Position numbers and translations under genes: made by a program. Positions 33,033-40,859 of a stretch of 40,859 nucleotides of DNA are shown one piece after another (within the stretch, counting starts at the first letter, position 1; each line of letters begins with the position of its first letter). Source of the stretch: an uncultured Adlercreutzia sp. (GTDB lineage Bacteria; Actinomycetota; Coriobacteriia; Coriobacteriales; Eggerthellaceae). The notes below the pieces were generated by a model, which was not told where the DNA came from, did not search any database, and was given only the letters and a program-made list of their open reading frames with translations. The stretch is from NCBI GenBank assembly GCA_910585575.1, contig CAJUFS010000021.1, forward strand, positions 1-40,859, read 5' to 3'.

Positions 33033-34490
33033 ATGATGATGCAGCGAGACGGAAAGAACGGGACGCCGGGGGCGAAGGGCCCTGGAGCCCATGCGAGTGC
33101 CCCGGCGGAAGGGACCGAAGATCGGACGGGAGCCGCGGCTGCGGCTTCGGCGAAACGCCCCAGCGCCGGTGCGGTGGTAAAGCACGTGGTGACGAGCCTG
33201 CCGTTCATCCTGCTGGTGGCGGTAGGCGCCGGATTGGTGCTGGGATGGCTGGCCCCGGAAAGCGTCATGAGCGTGGTGGCTACCATCGGCGATGTGCTGC
33301 GCCAGATTATTGTGTTCTGCGTGCCGCTGATCATCATCGGGTTCATTGCCCCCTCTATTGCGCGGCTTGGGTCGAACGTATCGCGCATTTTGGGCGTGGC
33401 GGTGCTGCTGGCCTACGTGTCTACCCTAGGCGCAGCGCTGCTCTCCATGGCGGCGGGCTACGGCATCATTCCGCATCTGGCCCTGGCGGAAAGTGTCGAG
33501 CCGCTGCGTGAGATTCCCGATCTCAACTTCCCCTTGGAAATTCCCGCCATCATGTCGGTGACCAGCGCTTTGGCCCTGGCGCTTATGATTGGCCTGGCGG
33601 CGGTGTGGGCCAAGGCCGACCGCTTCACCGAGCTGCTGATGGAGTTCCAGCGCATGGTGCTTACCATCGTGGTGAAGATTGTCATCCCTCTGCTGCCGTT
33701 CTTTATTGTGTGCACCTTCGCCACCTTGTCCTACGAGGGGGTGGTTACCAGCCAGCTGCCCGTGTTCATCGTGGTTATTGCCATTGTGCTGGTGGGGCAC
33801 TTCATTTGGCTGGGCGTGCTGTACGGGGCGGCGGGCGCCTATTCGCGCACGAACCCCTGGGAGGTGCTGAAGCATTACGGATCGGCCTATCTGACGGCGG
33901 TGGGCACCATGTCGTCGGCGGCCACCTTGGGCGTGGCGCTGGAGTGCGCCGGCCAGGCGAAGACGCTGCGCCGCGACATGGTCAGCTTCGGCGTGCCGCT
34001 GTTCGCCAACATTCATCTGTGCGGCTCGGTGCTGACCGAGGTGTTCTTCTGCATGGTGGTGTCGCAGATTCTGTACGGCGGCCTGCCCAGTCTGCCCACC
34101 ATGTTGGTGTTCTGCGTGTTGCTGGGCGTGTTCGCCATTGGTGCGCCCGGGGTGCCGGGCGGTACGGTCATGGCGTCGTTGGGCCTGGTCACGGGGTTGC
34201 TGGGCTTTGATGGAGCCGGCACGGCCCTGGTGCTGACGGTGTTCGCGCTGCAGGACAGCTTCGGCACGGCCTGCAACATTACCGGCGACGGCGCGTTGAC
34301 GCTGATGCTGTCGGGCTATGCGAACAAGCATCATATGCCTGATCAGAGCGACGTGACGTTCTTCGATGGCGAAATTGCCGAAGGCGCGGGCGTAGGTCGG
34401 GGCAAGCCGGCCGACGAGGGCGCCACCAGTGAAGCGGGCGCGGAGACGTTAGAGGACCAGGCGCGCGGCGTCGCGACGGGGCGCCATTAA
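33033..34490 (+). CDS. Dicarboxylate/amino acid:cation symporter (SDF/DAACS family)
   Basis: 485 residues, elevator-type secondary transporter of the GltP/DctA family driven by Na+ or H+. A basic/Gly/Ala-rich cytoplasmic start of about 45 residues is followed by TM helices and two re-entrant regions with SSAATLGVALECA (family SSSATLP) and the NITGDGALTLM substrate/cation motif. The motif differences from GltP and DctA mean the substrate (glutamate, aspartate, succinate, fumarate, serine/threonine) cannot be fixed. Fumarate or succinate import would fit the flavin reductases in the window, but this is conjecture. Start: the first of three consecutive ATG codons at 33033, with GGGGGAAAG upstream; a GTG at 32967 lies inside the hairpin. 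Confidence 0.88.
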   Translation: MMMQRDGKNGTPGAKGPGAHASAPAEGTEDRTGAAAAASAKRPSAGAVVKHVVTSLPFILLVAVGAGLVLGWLAPESVMSVVATIGDVLRQIIVFCVPLIIIGFIAPSIARLGSNVSRILGVAVLLAYVSTLGAALLSMAAGYGIIPHLALAESVEPLREIPDLNFPLEIPAIMSVTSALALALMIGLAAVWAKADRFTELLMEFQRMVLTIVVKIVIPLLPFFIVCTFATLSYEGVVTSQLPVFIVVIAIVLVGHFIWLGVLYGAAGAYSRTNPWEVLKHYGSAYLTAVGTMSSAATLGVALECAGQAKTLRRDMVSFGVPLFANIHLCGSVLTEVFFCMVVSQILYGGLPSLPTMLVFCVLLGVFAIGAPGVPGGTVMASLGLVTGLLGFDGAGTALVLTVFALQDSFGTACNITGDGALTLMLSGYANKHHMPDQSDVTFFDGEIAEGAGVGRGKPADEGATSEAGAETLEDQARGVATGRH

Positions 34491-34592
34491 CGGGCTGTGG
34501 CAACGCGCTACGGAACTGTGACGGCTTGGGTCCGCGGGCTTGCTTTCGCGGGTTTCTCGCTAGTATGAGGGAAACGACGAAAGGGGCTTTCC

Positions 34593-35471
34593 ATGGACGA
34601 GCGCACGAAGCAGAACGATACGGAAACGACAGCGGGTCATATTGAGCTGCCCGAGCCCATTCCCGGGTTCAACGAGTTCGGCCACATACCGCTGGAGAAG
34701 CTGCACAACACTCGCGACTTGGGCGGCCTGCCAGCGGCCGATGGTCGTCGCATTCGACCGGCGCAGCTGCTGCGCTCGGGGTGCCTGCATAAGGCCAGCG
34801 AACAGGATATTGCCACATTGTTGGCCGACTATCGTCTGGAAGGCGTGGTGGATTTCCGCACTGCGGTGGAGCGCAGCAAAGAGCCCGACCCGCGGGAGCT
34901 CATGGAAGGCGTGGTGTTCTACGACTTCCCGGCTTTCAGCATGGAGGCGGTGGGCATTACCCACGGGGCCAGCTTGGCCCAGGAATTGAAGGCGCTTTCG
35001 GCCGATTCGGCGCGGCCACACGAGATGGTGCGCAGCCTGTACCCCAAGATGCTGCTGGGCGATGAGGGCCGCGAGTCCTATCGCTCGTTTATGGACGTGC
35101 TGTTGGAGGGCAATGGCGGCGCGTACCTGTGGCACTGCACCGAGGGCAAGGACCGTGCCGGTTTGGCGGCGGTCATTGTGGAGCGCGCCCTGGGCGTGCC
35201 CGAGGAATTCGTGAAGCGCGATTACCTGGCCACGAACTTGTTCGTGCGCAATAGGGCCGAGACCATGCTGGACGCTGTGCGGGACAAGCTGCATCTGTTG
35301 AAGGGCGTCGACGCCGATGTGGACTCGCTGTTCTACGCATTCTCCGACTACTACGAGGCGGCCATGACAGCAGTGGAGAAGGAGTACGGCTCCTTCTCCA
35401 CGTATCTGGAGCGCGGGCTGGACTTCGGCCCCGACAAGCAGAAGGCGCTGCGGGAGAAGTATCTGGCGTAG
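34593..35471 (+). CDS. Protein-tyrosine phosphatase (Tyr_phosphatase3/LipA type)
   Basis: 292 residues. The P-loop is HCTEGKDRAG (C182, R188), one residue off the common HCxxGKDRTG of the LipA/Y_phosphatase3 group, which dephosphorylates phosphotyrosine and sometimes phosphoinositides. Upstream conserved block NTRDLGGLPAADGRRIRPAQLLRSGCL (about 39-65) is the family start signature and LEGVVDFRT the following strand. No signal peptide. A candidate promoter (TTGCTT at 34540, TAGTAT at 34561, 15-base gap) precedes it and AAAGGGG sets the ATG. No kinase partner is seen nearby. Confidence 0.92.
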   Translation: MDERTKQNDTETTAGHIELPEPIPGFNEFGHIPLEKLHNTRDLGGLPAADGRRIRPAQLLRSGCLHKASEQDIATLLADYRLEGVVDFRTAVERSKEPDPRELMEGVVFYDFPAFSMEAVGITHGASLAQELKALSADSARPHEMVRSLYPKMLLGDEGRESYRSFMDVLLEGNGGAYLWHCTEGKDRAGLAAVIVERALGVPEEFVKRDYLATNLFVRNRAETMLDAVRDKLHLLKGVDADVDSLFYAFSDYYEAAMTAVEKEYGSFSTYLERGLDFGPDKQKALREKYLA

Positions 35472-35655
35472 GCGCGTGTGTGCGGCTCTTGCGCACCGGG
35501 GTGCGTCGTGCGGCTGCTTGTGCGCTGCGAGCGCGGAGCGGCGCGGTTTCGCAACGGGCTCGTGCGCTTAGCGAGAATTCGACGATTGGAAACAAAGCCC
35601 CTGGCTGGCTGGGTGTAGAATTCGGAAAAACGTTAGCGACATCCTAGGAGGAACC

Positions 35656-37260
35656 GTGGCAGAGTCCGCAACCCCGGAGCAGAAGGTCATCGTCGTCGAT
35701 TTCGGCGCGCAGTACGGGCAGCTGATCGCCCGTCGCGTGCGCGATTTGCACGTGTACTCGGAAATCGTGCCCTGTGACATTACCGCCGCCGAGGTGCGCG
35801 CCATGGCGCCGGCGGCCATTATCCTGTCCGGTGGCCCGGCCAGCGTGTACGCGGAAGACGCCCCCTCCATCGACCCCGAGATTCTGGCCCTGGGCATTCC
35901 GGTGCTGGGTTTCTGCTACGGCCAGCAGGCCATGGCCGTGGCCCTCGGCGGCGAAGTGGGCCATACCGAGAAGGGCGAGTACGGCCCGGCGCTTATTACG
36001 CGGGCCAGCGAGTCGGCCCTGTTCGACGGCACCCCGGGCGAGCAGACCGTGTGGATGAGCCATCGCGACGCTGTGAGCCGCGTGCCCGAGGGCTTCACGG
36101 TGAGCTCGCGCACCGAGGTGTGCCCCGTGGCCTCCATGGAGTATCCGGAGCGCAAGCTGTACGCCACCCAGTTCCACCCCGAGGTGCGCCACACCGAGTT
36201 CGGCCAGACCATGCTGCGCAACTTCCTGTTCAACGTGTGCGAGCTGACGCCCGACTGGACCATGGACTCCATCATCGAGGACTCGGTGGCGGCCATTCGC
36301 GAGGAAGTGGGGGAGGACCGCGTCATTCTGGGCCTTTCCGGCGGCGTGGACTCGTCGGTGGTGGCGGCCCTGTGCGCCAAGGCCATCGGCAAGCAGCTGA
36401 CCTGCGTATTCGTGAACCACGGCTTTCTGCGCAAGGGCGAGCCGGAGGAAGTGGAAGAGGTGTTCACGAAGCAGTTCGATGTGGACTTCATCCATGTGCA
36501 CGCCGAGGAGCGCTACCTGGAGCTTTTGCGCGGTGTGACCGACCCTGAGGAGAAGCGCCGCATCATCGGCACCCAGTTCTGGAAGGAGTTCTTCGCCGTG
36601 GCCGAGGACCTGGCCGACGACGGACGCCCCGTGAAGTTCCTGGCTCAGGGCACTATCTACCCCGACATCATCGAGAGCGGCGCGCGCAAGACCGGCGGCA
36701 AGGCGAGCACCATCAAGAGCCACCACAACCTCATTCCCTTCCCCGAGGGCGTGCATTTCGACCTGATCGAGCCCCTGGACCACTTCTTCAAGGACGAGGT
36801 GCGCGCGCTGGGCACCGCCCTGGGGCTGCCCGACTATATAGTGCATCGCCAGCCCTTCCCGGGCCCGGGCCTGGCCATCCGCATCATCGGCGAGGTGACG
36901 GCCGAGAAGCTTGAGATCCTGAAGAACGCCGACCTGATTGTGCGTGAAGAGTTGGACGCCTACAATGAGCGCCTGTTCGCCGAGACCGGCGAGCGCAACA
37001 GCGAGCATTCCGTGTGGCAGTACTTCGCCGCGCTGCCCGACATCCGCACCGTGGGCGTTATGGGCGACGAGCGCACCTACGCCCGCCCGGTGATCCTGCG
37101 CGCCGTGGAGAGCTCGGACGCCATGACCGCCGACTGGGCGAAGCTGCCCTACGACCTGCTGGGCCGCATGAGCAGCCGCATTGTGGCCGAAGTGCCGGGA
37201 GTGAACCGCGTGTTCTACGATGTGACGAGCAAGCCTCCCGCGACTATTGAGTTCGAGTAG
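35656..37260 (+). CDS. guaA: GMP synthase (glutamine-hydrolysing)
   Basis: Amination of XMP to GMP, the last step of GMP synthesis. 534 residues. N-terminal class I amidotransferase domain (nucleophile C87 in GFCYGQQ; FHPE for the His/Glu), PP-loop ATP-pyrophosphatase domain (GLSGGVDSSV near 225), and the C-terminal dimerisation domain (QPFPGPGLAIRIIGE; KPPATIEFE at the end). GTG start with TAGGAGGAACC before it. A monocistronic look: the gene upstream ends 184 bases earlier and a lower-GC gene begins 81 bases after. Confidence 0.97.
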   Translation: MAESATPEQKVIVVDFGAQYGQLIARRVRDLHVYSEIVPCDITAAEVRAMAPAAIILSGGPASVYAEDAPSIDPEILALGIPVLGFCYGQQAMAVALGGEVGHTEKGEYGPALITRASESALFDGTPGEQTVWMSHRDAVSRVPEGFTVSSRTEVCPVASMEYPERKLYATQFHPEVRHTEFGQTMLRNFLFNVCELTPDWTMDSIIEDSVAAIREEVGEDRVILGLSGGVDSSVVAALCAKAIGKQLTCVFVNHGFLRKGEPEEVEEVFTKQFDVDFIHVHAEERYLELLRGVTDPEEKRRIIGTQFWKEFFAVAEDLADDGRPVKFLAQGTIYPDIIESGARKTGGKASTIKSHHNLIPFPEGVHFDLIEPLDHFFKDEVRALGTALGLPDYIVHRQPFPGPGLAIRIIGEVTAEKLEILKNADLIVREELDAYNERLFAETGERNSEHSVWQYFAALPDIRTVGVMGDERTYARPVILRAVESSDAMTADWAKLPYDLLGRMSSRIVAEVPGVNRVFYDVTSKPPATIEFE

Positions 37261-37341
37261 GGGAAGCAAGTTCTGAAGCGCCAAGAGTGGTTTGTTTTTC
37301 GCATGATGGGTGATTTACGAGTTTGACGATAGGATTGATGC

Positions 37342-38973
37342 ATGCGCGAATACCTTTACCTGTCAGTTCTTGATGACGGGGAGCGGTTCGAATTTGTTTC
37401 TTTGGACACCTTGAGTCATCCACTTGATTTTCTCGACGAGATTGAAAATGTCAGGAAAGATCACCGGGAAGCTGTCCATATTCATGGACTGAATCATAAC
37501 GAAATCTATGGATGCTTTGGCCCGAGCGGCGAAGTATCTTTGTTTGAAGATGTCGTTCTTAAGGAGGCATGCGGCCTCAGAACATCCCCTAGACCCACGA
37601 TCCAGTTCGAGCGCAGCATTCTCGAAGGAGACGAGATCAAGGCAAGTTGCGTAGAGATCCTGCGCAGTCGGGCACGGGGATCAACTGATGCGAAGATCGG
37701 AATTTGCCGCTGGCGGGACGAAGATGATCAATTTGCTCTTTTTCTCCTGATGAATGGCGAAGCGTATTCGTCTCAGGAGTGCTGTCAGCTTGCGATCGAG
37801 CAGCTGGCGAATGCGTGGTTAGAGCAAGAGGAGCCTTTCCTTCTTTGCAGGCAAGTTATGACGAATGGTTTTATGCTTCGCGGCGTAAGGGGCAAACGTA
37901 TTATCTCACCGCACTTCAATGCCCAGGCCCATAGGTGGGAGCTTTTGCTGGAAGGAGCGCGAAGGCTGAGCCTTAGCGGCGATCCTCTCTACGTAGGGGC
38001 TCAGACGGATTCAGCTATTGTCGGTTCTTGGACGGAGCCAGATGTGGAGTCCATCATTCTGGATCCGTTGAATGGATTCGGTGTCTCCTTTGAGCCCTAC
38101 GAGGTGGTAGAGGATTGGCTCAAGGCGCTACTTTATTGCTTTGCGCTTTCCTTTTACAGGGAGGAATGGAGCGGGGCAACCCTCAAAACAGTGTATTTTG
38201 AGTTTCTGAAGCTACTGAAAGAGCGTTTCCGTTTCGAGGAAGTCTCAGGAGTAGAATTGCCCGTTGGGGAAGACCTATATCTAAAAACGTTTAGGGAGAT
38301 GGCGCGGCGTTGCGCCGACTTCCTTCGTGGAATTGAGGAATCTGAGCTCACGAGACGTTTTGCGTCCGAAACGCCCTCCAGAGTTTATCAGCTAAAGGCG
38401 TTGGCACCCTTGCTTGCGCGGCACGGGGTCCTGGATATTCGAAACTCACGAGAAAAGCCTTTCGACCGGGTTAGATTTGGGGAGCTTCTGAGTGCCTGCG
38501 ACGCGGGGAATGCTGCGGAAAAGGGTCGCGCCCTCGAGGATGTTGCTGCCTGCATGCTGGAAGCGCTTCCTGCTTGGTGTTTGGCGGGTCGACGCGTTAG
38601 GGCGGATGATTGCGAGATTGATCTTTGCTATGTGAATCGTTCTCTAGATCAAAAGGCGTGGGACTTGGGTTGTATGCTGCTTGTGGAATGCAAAAATCGT
38701 GTCGAGCTGACTGGGATATCTGTGCTGAGAAACTTGTCTTTCGTGATGGATGCAAAGGGAGCAAAAGCGGGAATGGTCATTTCTGCTTCGAGGTTTAGCA
38801 AGGTCGTGCGAGACCAGGTTCGCAGGCTTGCACTTCAGGGCAAAATCATTTTCTTGGTAGACGGCGCATGTCTTGAAAGTATTGCGAAGGGAGCGCATCC
38901 AGATGTTGTCCTTAGTGAGCAATACGCTTCGCTTATGAATCGAATTGAAGATGATTTTGGCCTTTTGTGCTAA
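37342..38973 (+). CDS. Protein with C-terminal PD-(D/E)XK (Mrr-like) nuclease core; N-terminal part unrecognised
   Basis: 543 residues. The C-terminal region (about 390-520) has the layout of a Mrr/restriction-endonuclease fold: KGRALEDVAACMLE with E399, DDCEIDLCYV with D427, and LLVECKNR with E449-x-K451, followed by a Lys/Arg-rich helix and a strand IIFLVDG. The first ~390 residues match nothing I recognise; they are mixed alpha/beta, with no TM segment. The gene is visibly lower in GC and uses more A/T-ending codons than the genes to its left, suggesting transfer. It converges on the AbiEi/AbiEii pair with a 74-base gap and no clear terminator. The function is probably nucleic-acid cleavage in defence, by analogy only. 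ATG at 37342 with a weak AGGA. Confidence 0.75.
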   Translation: MREYLYLSVLDDGERFEFVSLDTLSHPLDFLDEIENVRKDHREAVHIHGLNHNEIYGCFGPSGEVSLFEDVVLKEACGLRTSPRPTIQFERSILEGDEIKASCVEILRSRARGSTDAKIGICRWRDEDDQFALFLLMNGEAYSSQECCQLAIEQLANAWLEQEEPFLLCRQVMTNGFMLRGVRGKRIISPHFNAQAHRWELLLEGARRLSLSGDPLYVGAQTDSAIVGSWTEPDVESIILDPLNGFGVSFEPYEVVEDWLKALLYCFALSFYREEWSGATLKTVYFEFLKLLKERFRFEEVSGVELPVGEDLYLKTFREMARRCADFLRGIEESELTRRFASETPSRVYQLKALAPLLARHGVLDIRNSREKPFDRVRFGELLSACDAGNAAEKGRALEDVAACMLEALPAWCLAGRRVRADDCEIDLCYVNRSLDQKAWDLGCMLLVECKNRVELTGISVLRNLSFVMDAKGAKAGMVISASRFSKVVRDQVRRLALQGKIIFLVDGACLESIAKGAHPDVVLSEQYASLMNRIEDDFGLLC

Positions 38974-39047
38974 TGCTGGGGCGATGTGCTCTTCGTGCCG
39001 TGTGCTGTCTGTGTTCGTTGAGGCTGAGAGGCACGCGAATATTGCGA

Positions 39048-39893
39048 TCAATGAAATAGCATGCTCATGATGTTTTCGGCGGTTTCGCACGTGTCGGCAA
39101 ATGATATGCCTGAGGCGTAGGAGTGATCTTTGACGTAGCTGTTCCATCTACGGGACATGATGTCGCTTGCTTTGACTGAAGCAAGGATATCTTTGTAGTC
39201 CTGGACAATGCCAAGGCTCCCGCGCTTTTCGCATGTTGCAGTGAGGGCTTCGCGCAGAAGGGGGATGTTGCATTCGGTTCCTCTTATGTGCCACAGTTCG
39301 TAAATGTCGTAGTGGTCGCGGAGACGTGTGTTTGCGGTACTGCGGGTTAGCACGGTTTCTAGTTTCTCGGCGAAAATTGTTTCCAAGGGATATGCTAGGA
39401 TCCTTGCGCTCCCTTCGTCGAACGCAAAGGGGTACTCGTAGGTCATCGCTTCTGGAACTATCGCATCTCCAGTAGTAATGTCGACTTTGACTGGGATTGA
39501 CATGGGCGCGTAGTTCGCTTTGAGGAAAACGCGTATTCCGGGATAATCATCGGTGTCGCGAATGTCCTCTGTTCTTGCAAATGCAAAGACGATGTCGTCG
39601 TCGACCTCTACTCGGCAGATGCCCCTAAACACCTCTTCGGCTTTCTGATGAGATAAGGTGAAATTTCTGATTGTGGTGTCGAGATCCTTTGTCGAACGAC
39701 GATCGACGCCGATAAGCGAGCCGATGAGCATGCCTCCCTTCACGATTATGCTGCTCCGCCACGGGGATTTTGATATTCGGTCTATCAAACGTTCCAGCAT
39801 GTAATTCTGCAGCATAAGTTGCGGTGAGACGCCGGCTTCTGCGGCACGCCTCTTGATGATTGCCTTAAGCTGCATGGCGTTATTCGTTCTCAT
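39048..39893 (-). CDS. abiEii: AbiEii-family nucleotidyltransferase toxin
   Basis: 281 residues. The toxin of a type IV toxin-antitoxin pair, with a DNA polymerase beta-like nucleotidyltransferase fold. Seen: motif I KGGMLIGSL (52-60) with D70-x-D72 in STKDLDTTI, VKVDI with D138, IFAEKLET with K177 (usual AEK motif), and RLRDHYDIYEL with D193. All four conserved blocks look intact, so it is probably active. In characterised members the enzyme binds or transfers nucleotides and halts growth. Start: the ATG overlaps the last codon of abiEi (ATGA), so the antitoxin is translated first and coupled. Low-GC composition matches its neighbours. Confidence 0.93.
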   Translation of the reverse strand: MRTNNAMQLKAIIKRRAAEAGVSPQLMLQNYMLERLIDRISKSPWRSSIIVKGGMLIGSLIGVDRRSTKDLDTTIRNFTLSHQKAEEVFRGICRVEVDDDIVFAFARTEDIRDTDDYPGIRVFLKANYAPMSIPVKVDITTGDAIVPEAMTYEYPFAFDEGSARILAYPLETIFAEKLETVLTRSTANTRLRDHYDIYELWHIRGTECNIPLLREALTATCEKRGSLGIVQDYKDILASVKASDIMSRRWNSYVKDHSYASGISFADTCETAENIMSMLFH

Positions 39894-40477
39894 GCGAGAA
39901 CCTCCACGTAAGGTGCAATCTTGTTTTGGACACCGAGTTTGTCGGCGGTGTCGAGGAGTTTAGGGATGTTGCGTTTTGCCGATAACATATAAGTGGTTAT
40001 AGCGGGAACAAGTGCTTGCATATTAGGAGAGGAGGTGCCTCGCACCATGTCGCAGAGGGTTCTCTCTGCGTCGTAGCAACGTACTTCGTTTCCGTAGGGG
40101 GTTGCTACTGTTGTAACTCCGAGGGTTAGAAGGTCGGCAGCGATCGTTTTTGCGCATATCCCCGAGGCTACAACCCGCGATGTATTGTAGCCACGGGGAA
40201 AGGTCATGGTGATTCGCTCTGGTGTGTCGTCGGATAAGTCTAGCAGGCTTAGCGCGGTCTCATGAGAGAGCACTCCCCGCCCGAAACGCCAGTTGGCCAC
40301 AAGGTACTCGTCTTCCCATGTGCCAGGGGTGCAGTAGATGCCCCTTTCGATGCGCACGAGATCGCCCGACTGTACCGCGCGGGTAAGTGCCATAGCGGGA
40401 ACTCCAGCGCTTACAACCTCAGAGGTAGCAACGAAGCCGTATCTGCGCTCGATCAACTTGTCTAGCCTCTCGTCCAT
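39890..40477 (-). CDS. abiEi: AbiEi-family antitoxin / transcriptional repressor
   Basis: 195 residues. An N-terminal winged-helix domain (FVATSEVVSAGVPAMALTRAVQSGDLVRIERGIYCTPGTW, about 14-52) binds DNA; the C-terminal domain (about 90-195) serves as antitoxin, including the YDAERTLCDMVRG motif typical of AbiEi proteins. The pair is thus a type IV toxin-antitoxin module. AbiEi of this type represses its own promoter by binding inverted repeats; a large palindrome sits just upstream. GGAGG precedes the ATG. Confidence 0.92.
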   Translation of the reverse strand: MDERLDKLIERRYGFVATSEVVSAGVPAMALTRAVQSGDLVRIERGIYCTPGTWEDEYLVANWRFGRGVLSHETALSLLDLSDDTPERITMTFPRGYNTSRVVASGICAKTIAADLLTLGVTTVATPYGNEVRCYDAERTLCDMVRGTSSPNMQALVPAITTYMLSAKRNIPKLLDTADKLGVQNKIAPYVEVLA

Positions 40478-40490
40478 TGTCCTCCAAATG

Positions 40491-40536
40491 TTATAATGAT
40501 GCTATATAATTTGAAATATGTAGCATAATTATAACA
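40491..40536. promoter_or_regulatory. Palindromic operator/promoter of the abiE operon
   Basis: 19-base arms (40491-40509 with 40518-40536) matching at 17 of 19 positions around an 8-base centre, very A/T-rich, lying 14-59 bases upstream of the abiEi start. A minus-strand promoter TTGCGC (40546-40541) with TACATA (40523-40518) at 17-base spacing overlaps it. It fits autorepression by AbiEi. Confidence 0.75.
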
Positions 40537-40734
40537 CCCGCGCAATCCGTTTTGACGCCAACCTCTCAGGGTGACAGGCCTGCTCTTATAGCGGCGCGGA
40601 TTGATGCAGCTACTCTACTAAATCCTCCCGAGCTATGGAATAGTCGCAATAGTTTCATCTTGCAAAGGTTTTCGAATGTCTGGGGGCGCAGTCTCGTTCA
40701 AGACTGGAGCCGATTGATGCAGTATGCTAGAAAT
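40537..40734. other. Gene-free, A/T-richer intergenic stretch
   Basis: No convincing gene. It carries an 11-base direct repeat, GATTGATGCAG, at 40599-40609 and 40712-40722. Confidence 0.3.
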
Positions 40735-40859
40735 ATGAATACACATGAGTCGCGATGTGAGATGCATTTTGGGCGCGAAGCGCCCGAATGCGTTGTTGCC
40801 CTGCTGCCCGGGATAGGGGAGCGGCGGCGGTACCGTGGGGTGGTGCAGCCGTTTGCGGC
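40735..40859 (+). CDS. Possible start of a gene running off the window
   Basis: An open frame from ATG 40735 (alternative ATG 40762) through the last base, 41 codons without a stop. The piece VVALLPGIGERRRYRGVVQPFAA faintly resembles the start of DNA adenine-methylase (D12 class) proteins, where a GxK/R-rich loop is followed by EPFAGG, but the match is too short to call. No good ribosome binding site. A hairpin with GGGCGC-GAA-GCGCCC (about 40770-40784) lies inside the frame. Confidence 0.25.
   Translation, partial: MNTHESRCEMHFGREAPECVVALLPGIGERRRYRGVVQPFA

Noticed and set aside
1-40859. CRISPR array, rRNA operon, IS element with transposase, prophage genes
   Set aside because: Looked for regularly spaced repeats, rRNA blocks and transposase or integrase motifs on both strands; none seen.

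Overview
The window reads as a contiguous chromosomal piece of a high-GC Gram-positive anaerobe, most likely an actinobacterium of class Coriobacteriia (Eggerthellaceae-like: Eggerthella, Gordonibacter, Adlercreutzia or Slackia relatives). The grounds are the strong G/C preference at third codon positions, the FtsB/DivIC-then-Ppx gene order known from actinobacteria, and two pairings of a Tat-exported flavin reductase with a membrane-embedded LuxR-type regulator, a combination expanded in Eggerthellaceae. The genus is an inference; no rRNA is present.

Left part (1-8.9 kb): an iron-uptake cluster (FeoB cut by the window edge, a Cys-rich membrane partner and a DtxR/MntR-type regulator); a cell-division protein with a very long basic N-terminus; a Ppx/GppA phosphatase; tRNA-Leu(UAA); a sortase; a polyprenyl diphosphate synthase followed by a peptidoglycan-binding-fold protein. 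9.0-11.9 kb: a leuC-leuD-leuB operon. 12-15.9 kb: a 12-TM LuxR regulator, a Tat-lipoprotein FAD reductase and a NifX/NifB-like small protein. 16-21 kb: a secreted fibronectin-III-like protein, hisS and a large conserved membrane protein of unknown function. 21-25.2 kb: a truncated DUF1016 relic, a structured intergenic region, a second Tat FAD reductase and a second membrane LuxR regulator.

25.2-26.6 kb: the ribosomal rplJ-rplL operon with a good promoter, a leader RNA and an attenuator hairpin. It is followed by a nested inverted-repeat element that looks like a non-coding mobile or REP-type sequence. 26.9-32.2 kb, minus strand: a patatin-like phospholipase, a bacterial eRF1-like (baeRF) protein and a zinc/cadmium efflux operon. 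That operon comprises a SmtB/ArsR sensor with an intact alpha-5 zinc site, a free-standing HMA metallochaperone and a CPC-type P-ATPase, and its promoter and operator are visible. 32.5-37.3 kb: a rhodanese, a dicarboxylate/amino-acid symporter, a tyrosine phosphatase and guaA.

Right end (37.3-40.9 kb): base composition drops visibly and the content becomes defence-like. There is a 543-residue protein with a C-terminal PD-(D/E)XK (Mrr-like) nuclease core and an unrecognised ~390-residue N-terminal part. It converges on an AbiEi/AbiEii type IV toxin-antitoxin pair whose promoter carries a large palindrome fitting autoregulation. This island is the best candidate for an undescribed system. Most operons end in clear intrinsic terminators, listed individually.
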